Positions 9,280-20,488 of a DNA stretch of 64,000 nt are shown here, in pieces. The DNA comes from Dokdonella sp. (lineage in GTDB: Bacteria > Pseudomonadota > Gammaproteobacteria > Xanthomonadales > Rhodanobacteraceae): assembly GCA_024707225.1 (NCBI GenBank), contig JANQAE010000004.1:620001-684000 (forward strand), written 5' to 3'. A model generated the notes under the pieces. The model did not search any database, was not told the DNA's origin, and worked only from the letters and a program-made list of their open reading frames with translations. The stretch's first letter is position 1, and the number at the start of each line of letters is the position of its first letter. The translations under genes were made by a program, and so were the position numbers.

Positions 9280-11732
9280 ATGGCCGCGCCCATCCACCGA
9301 TTCGCCGATCTGCGCCTGGACCCGGCCACGCGCACGCTGTGGCGCGGCGACGCGCCGGTGCCGGTGCCGCCCAAGGCGCTGGACTGCATCGGCTATCTGA
9401 TCGAGCACCGCGATCGCGCGGTCGGCCGCGACGAGCTGATCGCCGCGGTCTGGGGCAAGGTCGACATCAGCGACAACGCGCTCGGCCAGGCGATCCTGCA
9501 GGCGCGGCGCGCGCTCGGCGCGCACGCCGAGGCGATCCGCACCGTGCCGCGCTACGGCTACCACTGGCAGCTGCCGCTGCTGGCCGAACCGGCCGCCGAC
9601 ACGCCGGCCGAGCCGGAGCCGCCGGTCGCGGCGCCCGCGACGCCGCAGCCCGCGGCGACGCCGGGCGCGTCCGGACCGATACGACACCGCCGGCGCTGGG
9701 CGATGGCCGCGGCGCTGCTGGCGCCGCGGGCGTGCTGGCCGCGGGCGCGCTGATCGCGTTCGATCGACTACGGATCGGCCCGCCGGACGGCGCTCCTGCC
9801 CGGCCGGCCGTCGCCGCGCGTGACGTGCTGGTGCTGCCGGCCCGCGTCGATGCCGATCCCGAACACGGCTGGATGCGGCTGGGCGTGATGGACCTGGTCG
9901 CCGGCCGGCTGCGCGCGGCCGGCCAGACCGTGGTGCCGAGCGACAACGTGGTCGCGCTGGCACAGCGCCGCGGCGGCGGCGAAGCCGATCCGGCCTTCGT
10001 CGCCGAACTGCTGCGCGTGACCGGCGCGGCGCGCGCGGTCACGGTCACCGCCGAGGCCGGCGCCGAGGGCTGGGTGGTCAGCCTCGCCAGCGCCGAGGGC
10101 ACACCGGCCGCCGCGGTCGGCCAGGCACCGGACGTGCTCGACGCGGCGCGCCAGGCGGCCGACCAGTTCGCGCGTGTTACCGGGTTCACGCCGGCGCCGA
10201 GCGCGACCGGTGATGCCGAGAAGGCGTTCGCGACGCTGATCCAGCAGGTCGATGCGGAGCTGCTGGCCGGCCGGCTCGACGCCGCGCGGCAGCGGCTGGA
10301 CGCGGCCGCGCCGGACCAGCAGGGCCGCGCCGAGCTCGCCCACCAGCGCGCGCAGATCGATTTCCTGCAGGGCCGGCTCGGCCAGGCCGAGGCGGCCTGG
10401 ACCGCGCTGCTGACGCGCGTGTCGAGCGCCGATGCGCCGGTGCTGCGCGCGCGCATCCACAACGGCCTGGCCAATCTGGCCTATGTGCGCGAGGACCACT
10501 CGACCGTGATCGCACAGGCCGAGGCCGCGGTGCGCGCGCTCGACGGCCAGCACGCGCCCTACGAACTCGGCCGCGCGCTGATCGGCCTGGCCAGCGGTCA
10601 CGGTGCGCAGCGCCGCTACGACGAGGCACTGGCCGACTACGCGCAGGCACGCGTCGCGTTCGCGGCCGCCGGCGACCGGCTCGCGCTGGCGCGCGTGGAC
10701 GCCTATCAGGGCCTGCTCGACTTCGCGCGCGGCCGCCCCGGCGACGCGCTGCCGGTGCTCGCCGACGCGGCCGAGCGGCTGCAGGCGTTCGGTGCGCTGA
10801 TCGAGGAGCTGCACACGCGCGTCGGCCTGGTCTACGCACAGCTGGCCCTGCTGCAGCCGGCACAGGCGCTGGCGCAGAACGCGCGCCTGCTCGAGCTCGG
10901 CGAGCGCGTCGGCGATCCGCGCCGGCGCCATTACGCCGATCTGGCCCGCGCGCGCAGCCTGGCCGCGACCGGCGGCCTGGCCGAGGCGCAGGCGATCGTC
11001 GATGCGCTCGGCGCCACGGCTACGGCGCATCCGGCCGAGCTGCTCGCGCAGACGCGCAGCTGGCTGCCGCTGGTCGCCGGCCAGCTCGCGCTGATGCGCG
11101 ACGCGCCGGCCGATGCGGTCGACCAGGCCGCCGCCGCGATCGCGGTCACCGATACCGGCGACGCGCACGACCGCTCGAGCGCGTACTGGCTCGGCTGGCG
11201 CGCGCTGCAGCGCGCCGGGCGGACCGGCGAGGCGGCGGACCTGGCGCGCGGCGCGGCCGCCTGGAACGGCGCGCACGACCATGCCGGCGCACGGATCCGC
11301 CTGGCGCTGATCGAGGCCGGCGCGGCCGACGGACGCGGCGAGGAGGCGGCCGCGCAGGCCGCCTACGAGCGCGCGCTTGCCGAGGCCGATGCCTGGCGCG
11401 TCCCGGCCGACCTGCTGCAGGTCGCGCGCGCCTATACCGACCACCTGATCGCGCGCGGCGATCTGGCGCGTGCCAGCGTCGTCGCTGGACGCATCGCGGC
11501 CTGGGCCGGGTCGGACTTCGAGGCCGCGCTGCTGCAGGTCGCGCTGTACCGCGCGATCGGCCAGACCGGTGCCTGGCGTGCCGCGCTGGCGGCCAGCCGC
11601 TCGCTGGCCGGCGAGCGCGCGATTCCGCCCGATCTGCTGGTGCCGCCGCAGAGCCGGACGGCACCGGATGCCGATGCCGGCCGCGTGGTCCGCTCAGGCG
11701 CCGTCCCGCCGCGGACGATGGCCGCGCGTTGA
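9280..11732 (+). CDS. CadC-like winged-helix transmembrane regulator with TPR domain, frameshifted
   Basis: N-terminal OmpR/PhoB-type winged helix (about 5-100: FADLRLDPATRTLWRGD, GRDELIAAVWGKVD, IRTVPRYGYHW), an Ala/Pro linker, one membrane helix (about 136-158), then a periplasmic-side region with WMRLGVMDLVAGRLRAAG and VVPSDNVVALA, and many TPR-like helices to the end (NGLANLAYVRED, LGRALIGLASGHGAQ). The frame breaks inside the membrane helix at about 9723: adding one base so that GCGCCGCGGG reads GCGGCCGCGGG joins AAALLA to AGVLAAGALIAFD, giving 817 residues. Topology resembles CadC/ToxR one-component regulators. A paralogue lies at 56214-58622. Target genes unknown; the kelch gene 250 bases downstream is a candidate. 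Confidence 0.85.
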
Positions 11733-11985
11733 GCGCCCGGCGCATGCCGGTGGCGTCCGCAGCGCGGCCGGCCGCCGGCGAGGATCGCGGCGATCGGGCC
11801 GAACGCTCCGGTCTCGGCCCGCGGCGGACGCCGCACGGGGCGACGATCGGCGCGGTCCGGACGCCGTGCTCATCGCGCGCAAACGATTCGCTCATGCAAT
11901 CGGCATGCGCATCGGCGGACACCGCTGCACCGTCGATCGCGAGAGCCGGCGCACCTCGCGCCGGCAGGCGGGAGGATTCGATTCG

Positions 11986-13141
11986 ATGAACGTGTTCAAG
12001 CAATGCATGGCCGTCCTGATCGCGGCGATCGGTGCCGGCGGCGCCGGCGTGGCCGCTGCCCAGGGTTCGTTCGTGCCGACCGCGGCGATGACGACGCCGC
12101 GCGCGCACCAGGGATCGGTCGTGCTGGCGGACGGACGCGTGTTCCAGTACGGCGGCATCTCGGCGATGGGCGACATCCTCGCCAGCGCCGAGCTCTACGA
12201 CCCGGCGAGCGGCACCTACACCGCGACCGCCGACGCCACCGACGCGCGCATGCGTCCGACCACGGTCGGCCTCGCCGACGGCCGCGTGCTGGTCACCGGC
12301 GGCCGCGGCGGCCACGAGGGCTCGGTCATCTTCGACACGGTCGAGCTCTACGATCCGGCGACCGGCACGTTCGGGCCCGGCGGCTCGGTCGCGACGCGCC
12401 GCTACGTCGGCATCGTCGCGCGCCTGCCGGACGGCAGGGTGCTGCTGACCGGCGGCTTCAACTTCACCGACGGCACGCTCGGCAGCTCCGAGATCTACGA
12501 TCCGGCGACGCAGACCGCGACACCGACCGGCAGCCTCGTCCATCCGCGCGATACCTACGGCCACGCGCTGACGCTGGCCGACGGGCGGATCATGATCGTC
12601 GGCGGCTACAACGACGACGGCCCGCTGGCGACCGTCGAGATCTACGACCCGGCGGCCGGAACCTTCGCGCTGACCGGCGACATGCCCGACGCGCGCGGCG
12701 ATCACTGCGCGCTGGTGCTGGCCGACGGCCGCGTACTCGTCATCGGCGGCTTCGGGAGCGACTGGAACTATGCGATGGACGCCTTCCTGTGGGATCCGGC
12801 GACCGGCCAGTTCCGCACCGCCGGGCGCATGGCCTATCCGCGCGCGAACGCGCATGCCACGCTGCTCGCCGACGGCCGCGTGCTGGTCGCCGGCGGCAGC
12901 ACGACCGGCGGCTCGGACCTCTACGAACCGCGTGCCGAACTCTGGGATCCGGCGAGCGAGACCTTCAGCGAGACCGGCGCGATGATCACGGCGCGCTCGG
13001 GCGGCCGCGCCGAGCGCCTCGGCGACGGTCGCGTGCTGTACATGGGCGGCTGGTTCGGCGACGGCCAGAACCCGACCGGCGATTCGGAGCTGTTCGTCCC
13101 CGCTGGCCGAGACGATCTTCGCCGACGGCTTCGAGGACTGA
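11986..13141 (+). CDS. Secreted kelch-repeat protein with C-terminal IFADGFED tail (frameshifted)
   Basis: ATG 11986 follows an ideal GGAGGA site. Signal peptide MNVFKQCMAVLIAAIGAGGAG..AAAQ, then about seven kelch-type blades, each with LADGRVLVxGG and AELYDPASGT-like strands; a beta-propeller filling nearly the whole protein. The long ORF continues past the propeller into sense-free Arg/Pro sequence to 13344. Removing one C from CCCC at 13098-13101 instead gives ELFVPLAETIFADGFED and a TGA at 13139-13141 (384 residues). That tail recurs on unrelated secreted proteins in the window, which is strong support for the repaired reading. Probably extracellular or surface; ligand unknown. Confidence 0.88.
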
Positions 13142-13511
13142 TCGCGCCCTACGCGGCGACCGGTCTGCCTCCGCTGCGGGCCGGCGCGCCGCGGCCGCCG
13201 AACGCTATCAGCGTGGCCGCGAGGCGGCCGACATCCGGCGCGGAAGCGGCGCCGCGAATCGGGCCGCGCGGAGCGACGCCGGCGGCGATGGCGGGCGGGT
13301 CAGCCTTGCCACTCGGACATCGCGATGATCCTCGACGGCCGTGACGGGGCGCAGGTCGCGCGGTGGCTCGCGATGGAGCTGATCGACGGCGCACGCGTCG
13401 ACGCCTGGTTCGCTGCGCAGCAACCTCCATGCGCCGGCTGGAACCGCAGCGGCGCAGCGGCGAGTCAGGCCTCGCGTCGTCGCGTGCGCGACCGACCCGG
13501 CGCGGTCACGC
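13142..13511. other. Intergenic region between convergent genes
   Basis: 370 bases; the ORFs covering it are run-on of the kelch frame and shadows. No T-tract terminator seen. Confidence 0.45.
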
Positions 13512-15167
13512 TCAGTAGCGCGCCGCCGTCAGCGGCGCATCGGCCCACTGCCAGGCCAGTGCCTGCCGGCGCAGCGTCTCGTCCGCGGCATCGGCCTGGC
13601 CGAGTGCGCGCTGCGCCTGCGCCAGGCCGAACAGCGACCAGCCGTTCTCGGGATAGGTCCTGAGGTCCTCGGCGAACGCATCCGCCGCGCCTTGCGCGTC
13701 GCCGGCCTCGAGCAGCGCGGCGCCCAGATACGGCCGCACCGGCAGCGGCCAGTCCGGCGGCTCGTTGTAGGCCAGCGCGTCCTCGGCCGCGGCCGCTTCG
13801 CGCAGCGCGGCGATCGCCTGCGCGTGCCGGCCCTGCGCGCGCAGCCGCTCGCCGCGCAGCAGGGCCTCGGCGACGCGCAGCACAGCGTCGGCACGGTTGA
13901 TGTCGAAGAAGCTCAACTGCGCGAGCGCCGGATCGCGCGCGATCGTCTGCAGCGCCTCGGCCTCCTGCGCGGCGTCCGCCGATGCGCCGCGGCGCGCATG
14001 CGCCATACCGCGCGCGAAATGGCCGATCGCGGCCGGATACGGCAGCGCTGGCGTCGCGGTGTCGGCGAGGATCGCATCCCAGTCGCCGAAGCGGACCCGG
14101 GTCAGCACCGGCGCGACGACGAACTGCTGCATGAATGCCATCGCCGGCTGGTCCACGGCATCGCGGTCGGCGCGCTGCGCGGTCTGCGCCGCGGCCTGCA
14201 GCGCCATCGAGCGCGAGCCGGTCAGGCCGGTGGTCATCGTCACGAAGTGCCAGTTGTGCGGCACATAGCCGAGCGGGTAGACGCCGTTGCTGCCGCGGCA
14301 CACCGCCAGGAACGCCTGATCGGCGGTGGTCGCGGCGAAGTTGGTCAGCGTCGCGTCGTGATAGCGGCCGATCCGCACGTAGGTATGCGCCGGCATGTGC
14401 ACGAGATGGCCCGAGCCGGGCGCCAGCGCGGCCAGCGCGTCGGCATAGGGCTCGGCGCGCCCAGGATCGGGCGAGGCCTCCGTGGCGTGGATGTAGTAGT
14501 GCATCGCGCCGATGTGGCGCGGGTTGCGCTTCAGCACGCGCTCGAGCTCGGCGATGATGCGCGGCGTGAACGCGGCCGGCGCGCCGTCGGCGTTCCAGTA
14601 CGCCCACGGCGAAAGGTCCATCAGCGCCTCGGCATAGAGCGTGGCCGCGTCGTCGTCGTCGGGGAACTGCGCGACGACGCGCGCCATCGCCTCGGCGTAG
14701 GCGTGATCCAGCGGCTTGCGATCGTCCGGAGCCGGGTCGGCGTAGCGGGCCTGCAGCGCCTCGATCAGCGCGCGGTCGGCCGGTCGCGCATCGCCGGCCA
14801 GACGCAGTGCCTGGGCGGCCAGCGCGGTCGCATCCTTCGCCGTGGCCGGGTCCATCGGCAGGTTGATGTTGGGCCCGAGCACGAGCGCCTGGCCCCAGAC
14901 GCACATCGCGCAACGCGGATCGAGCCGCGCGGCCTCGGCGAACGCGCGCGCGGCGGCCTCGTGATTGAAACCGTAGGTCAGGCGCAGGCCTTGGTCGAAG
15001 TAGCGCTGTGCGGCCGGTACGCGCGTGGCGACGTCGCGGTGCAAATCGCCGAACGTGTCGAACAGCGGTACCGCGGCCGGTGCGGCGCCGCCGGCCGCGT
15101 TCTGCGGCGTGTCGCAGCCGGCCAGCACCAGGGCCAGCAGCGGCAGCAGCCAGGATCGAAGCGTCAT
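13512..15167 (-). CDS. TPR-containing lipoprotein
   Basis: 551 residues. MTLRSWLLPLLALVLAGCDT is a lipoprotein signal with lipobox LAGC (lipidated Cys about residue 18), so it should be anchored in the membrane facing the periplasm. The body is helical with TPR features: YFDQGLRLTYGFNHEAAARAF, RNPRHIGAMHYYIHATEAS, VHMPAHTYVRIGRYHDA, and C-terminal repeats ALLEAGDAQGAADAFAEDL. This resembles a widespread family of about 500-residue TPR lipoproteins with the MxxHxxxHxxE/HMPAHT pattern; the conserved His residues (HYYIHA, HLVHMPAHTY) hint at metal or enzyme function but none is proven. GGGGAG precedes ATG 15167. Intact, monocistronic. Confidence 0.88.
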   Translation of the reverse strand: MTLRSWLLPLLALVLAGCDTPQNAAGGAAPAAVPLFDTFGDLHRDVATRVPAAQRYFDQGLRLTYGFNHEAAARAFAEAARLDPRCAMCVWGQALVLGPNINLPMDPATAKDATALAAQALRLAGDARPADRALIEALQARYADPAPDDRKPLDHAYAEAMARVVAQFPDDDDAATLYAEALMDLSPWAYWNADGAPAAFTPRIIAELERVLKRNPRHIGAMHYYIHATEASPDPGRAEPYADALAALAPGSGHLVHMPAHTYVRIGRYHDATLTNFAATTADQAFLAVCRGSNGVYPLGYVPHNWHFVTMTTGLTGSRSMALQAAAQTAQRADRDAVDQPAMAFMQQFVVAPVLTRVRFGDWDAILADTATPALPYPAAIGHFARGMAHARRGASADAAQEAEALQTIARDPALAQLSFFDINRADAVLRVAEALLRGERLRAQGRHAQAIAALREAAAAEDALAYNEPPDWPLPVRPYLGAALLEAGDAQGAADAFAEDLRTYPENGWSLFGLAQAQRALGQADAADETLRRQALAWQWADAPLTAARY

Positions 15168-15632
15168 CGGTGGGACTCCCCATTCGGTTGAATCGCGAAA
15201 CGATGCGGTGGCGCGGCGGCTCGTCGAACGGCCGCCGCGTCCGGCCTGGACCGGTGCGTTGCCGCACGATCCGGGCCGGCGGCCGCCGCATCGCGCCGAC
15301 GCAGGCCCCCTCGGTCCGTCATCTTCGCCCGACGGCCGAAGTACGCCTCGGCGGCGCCGACCGCCACACCGACGTACGTCTGCCGTACCCGATCGCCGGC
15401 CATCGCCTGCGGCTCGATCTTGCCGCGTCGAGGACCGGTGCGGACGCGGCCGGATCCCGGCGACGACGAACCCTCAGGATTTCCGAAGGTTTTCTCAACC
15501 AAACGGTGCGGCTGGCGGGCCGGCGGTGCTCGGCTGCGACATGCGGCTTGGATGCCGACGGCGCCGGCCCGGCGCCACGGCACGCGCCGCTCGGCCGCGG
15601 GTATGCACCGGGCCTTCGCCATCGCCGCAGGT

Positions 15633-15650
15633 CTGTAGGAAATCTCGCCG
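15633..15650 (+). repeat. TGTAGGAAATCTC half-site
   Basis: CTGTAGGAAATCTCGCCG carries the left arm and centre of the palindrome found at 15679 and 15877, with a degenerate right arm. First member of the cluster. Confidence 0.5.
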
Positions 15651-15678
15651 ATATGACGGCGCGACGGCTGACGGCCTC

Positions 15679-15694
15679 GTAGGAAATTTCCTAC
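15679..15694. repeat. Palindrome GTAGGAAATTTCCTAC
   Basis: A perfect 16-base palindrome in very GC-rich surroundings, 29 bases after the first half-site's end. Same core as 15877-15896. Could be an operator dimer site or a small extragenic palindromic repeat; nothing in the sequence decides. Confidence 0.65.
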
Positions 15695-15862
15695 AGGTGC
15701 GTGCGGGGAGCGGAGCCGCAGTCCACGGCCGTCCGCCGCTGGCGCCCGATCGCCCTGCCGATGCCCGATGCCGGCGCGCCGCGGCACGGATATCACCCGT
15801 CGCCTGCATCGGGTGCGACCGCGGCCGGCGTGCGCCGAACCGATCGCACGCGCATGCGCGCG

Positions 15863-15896
15863 AATCTCCTACGGCTGTGTAGGAAATCTCCTACAC
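15863..15896. repeat. Half-site plus palindrome GTGTAGGA-AATC-TCCTACAC
   Basis: AATCTCCTAC at 15863-15872 is a right half-site, followed directly by a perfect inverted repeat at 15877-15896 with 8-base arms and AATC centre. Together with 15633 and 15679 this makes four related sites within 265 bases. Confidence 0.65.
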
Positions 15897-16108
15897 GGCG
15901 ATGCGCACACGGCTGACAAACCGCGGGCGCATCGCCGATCACGGCCGGGACCGGCGCGCTACGGCGGATCGCCGGTCCTAACCCGCCGCGGCCGGGGCGC
16001 ACGGCCGCGGGCCGGGCGAGCCGATGCGAGGACGGCGTCGGCGGCCGCTGCGATCCGCGCCACGACGGCAGGCGACCGCCGCGGCGACGCGATCCGCGCA
16101 GTCTGGCG

Positions 16109-16387
16109 TCAACCGCGCTTGCGCGGCCGTCGTGGCGTCGGCGGATCGGGCTCGCACACCTGCGGAATGACGCGGATCACCAGTTCGCCGTTGGCGGCGA
16201 TGACCTCGGCCTTGTCGCCGATCGCAAAGCCGGCCTCGGCCAGCCACTGGCCGCCGAGCTTGAGCGCCGGGACCACGCGGGTCAGCCACTGGCCCTGCAG
16301 CGGCTTGTAGTGGTCGTAGCCGATCGTCACCTGGGTCGGCTTGAAGGCCCGCTGCGGGCCGGTCGGTTGAATCGAGAGATGGGTCAT
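16109..16387 (-). CDS. SymE-like type I toxin family protein
   Basis: 92 residues, MTHLSIQPTGPQRAFKPTQV, with the family core LKLGGQWLAEAGFAIGDKAEVIAANGELVIRVI that matches the AbrB-fold SymE family (pattern RLxGxWLxxAGFxxGxxxxVxxxxGxLxI). SymE proteins are SOS-linked toxins or nucleoid-condensing proteins, held down by an antisense RNA (SymR) in E. coli. An AAGGAA ribosome site sits 8 bases before ATG 16387. I see no CTGT-N8-ACAG LexA box upstream, and an antisense RNA cannot be recognised by eye. The C-terminus is Pro/Arg-rich (PPTPRRPRKRG). Isolated gene flanked by two gene-poor regions, consistent with a mobile addiction-type gene. Confidence 0.8.
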   Translation of the reverse strand: MTHLSIQPTGPQRAFKPTQVTIGYDHYKPLQGQWLTRVVPALKLGGQWLAEAGFAIGDKAEVIAANGELVIRVIPQVCEPDPPTPRRPRKRG

Positions 16388-17070
16388 GGTCGCGTTCCTT
16401 GGACAGGGGAGGAATCACCGCACCGTCTTGGCGCGCGAGGCGGCACCTGCGATCGGTGGCATCGTCGCGCGCGACGCGATGCGGTGAGGCCAGCCTGCAG
16501 CGCGCGCGTCTCAACGGCCGCGACGCCGGTGTCGCGTTGCGTGCGACACGGCGTACGGCAAACCCGGTGCCGCAGCACGAGGCATGCAGGCCTGCATATC
16601 GCCGGCAACGCTCATGTGCGACACGCGGTACGTCCCATCGAGCGTGGTCAGGCCCGCTTGCGCGGGATGCATCGCGCACGTCGCATCCCGGCCGCCTTCG
16701 CTGTCGAGGTCGCCGCTGCCGGCGATGCGGTGTTCGAAGAACCCATTCTCGCCCGGCGTGCGGCAGGTGCTCGGTCGCGGACCGATCGTGCTAACCTCGC
16801 CGCCGTTGCAGGCTGCCGCAAGCACGGCCTGCAATTGGCCGCGGTTCCGACGCACAGGGTCTGCTGCCCGCAGCGGAGCGGGCGCTGTCGCGAAAGAGGC
16901 CGCAGCGTTCGGAAAAACGACGCGCACGACGATGTTCACGCCGCTTCGATGAAAAAGCATACGTCCAGACGCGACAATGACGGGTGCCGGCAGGCCCGGC
17001 CGGGCGCGGCGCGCGGCTCCCGCGGGCATTTCGTTCGAACCCCTGCCTAACATCGGCGTCGAGGTGACCC
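16388..17070. other. Gene-poor region upstream of symE-like gene and ECF sigma gene
   Basis: About 680 bases; ORFs present are short, overlapping on both strands and Arg-rich, so I call none. One perfect 14-base palindrome, ATGCAGGCCTGCAT, lies at 16584-16597. The last 150 bases must hold the sigma-factor promoter, but no consensus stands out. Confidence 0.5.
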
Positions 17071-17616
17071 ATGGCTCCCCTGTCGCAGGCAGACGACGAA
17101 AGCCACGCCATGCAAGGCACCGACGAGCTGTTCTCAGCCGTCTACGCGCGACTCAAGGCGATGGCCGCGCGCGAGCTCGACAAGCGCGAGCACGCCACGC
17201 TCGACACCACGGCGTTGTTGCACGAGGTCTACCTGCGCATGGGCAATCAGGCGCAGCTGCGTTTCGCGCAGCCGGCGCAGTTCTTCGCGTACGCGGCACG
17301 CGCGATGCGCCACCTGCTGGCCGACCGCGCGCGTGACCGCCTGCGCCTGCGCGCCGGCGGGGACTTGTCGCGCGTCACACTCACCGGCAGCGACATGCAG
17401 CTCGCCATCGACAGCGCGGAGCAGGCGCTGGTCCTGGACGCCGCACTTGACGGCCTCGCCGACATCGATGCGCGCGCCGCACAGGCCATCGAACTGCACT
17501 ATTTCGGCGGAATGACCGTCGCGCAGATCGCGGCGCACCTCTCGCTCGCGACCGCGACGATCGATCGCGACCTGCGCTTCGCGCGGGCCTTTCTCAAGGA
17601 AGCGCTCGCAAACTGA
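17071..17616 (+). CDS. ECF-type RNA polymerase sigma factor (Sigma70_ECF, TIGR02999-like)
   Basis: 181 residues from ATG 17071, preceded by GAGGTGA; a second ATG at 17110 (MQGTDELFSAVY) is possible and would match the usual family start. Region 2 is seen in LFSAVYARLKAMAARELDKR and TALLHEVYLRM with FAYAARAMRHLLADRARDRLR; region 4 is the helix-turn-helix GMTVAQIAAHLSLATATIDRDLRFARAFL. This subfamily has no cytoplasmic anti-sigma and is typically paired with a Ser/Thr kinase, which here follows 54 bases downstream. Inferred job: transcription of the kinase and the secreted-protein genes beyond it in response to an envelope or extracellular cue. Confidence 0.92.
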   Translation: MAPLSQADDESHAMQGTDELFSAVYARLKAMAARELDKREHATLDTTALLHEVYLRMGNQAQLRFAQPAQFFAYAARAMRHLLADRARDRLRLRAGGDLSRVTLTGSDMQLAIDSAEQALVLDAALDGLADIDARAAQAIELHYFGGMTVAQIAAHLSLATATIDRDLRFARAFLKEALAN

Positions 17617-17670
17617 TTGCCGCAGGCGCGAAACGGCGTTGTTCGGTACGGCTCTTTCGATGACGTTCCC

Positions 17671-20423
<2,753 letters not shown>

Positions 20424-20488
20424 GGTAACCCGCCGGCAAACGGCGTTTCTCGGGACAAGCCCATCGCGGGCGCTACTGGGACAATGCC

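Larger units (their letters stand above)
15168..16108. other. Gene-poor region with TAGGAAAT palindrome cluster
   Basis: About 940 bases with no ORF of convincing codon use on either strand. It contains two perfect palindromes and two half-sites built on TAGGAAAT(C/T)TCC (separate entries). The rest shows nothing recognisable. Confidence 0.6.

Noticed and set aside
6981-11732. One 1583-residue protein from 6981
   Set aside because: The first 390 codons are antisense to DUF2461 or intergenic; the frame only becomes coding in the first part of the HELGH protein gene and then in the TPR part of the CadC-like gene, so it is a chance joining of frames.
16584-16597. ATGCAGGCCTGCAT as an operator of the SymE-like gene
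   Set aside because: Single copy about 200 bases upstream of the start with no supporting context; a perfect 14-base palindrome can occur by chance in this composition.
17617-17670. TTG 17617 as the kinase start
   Set aside because: The 18 codons add no family sequence and directly abut the sigma stop; ATG 17671 gives the usual kinase N-terminus.
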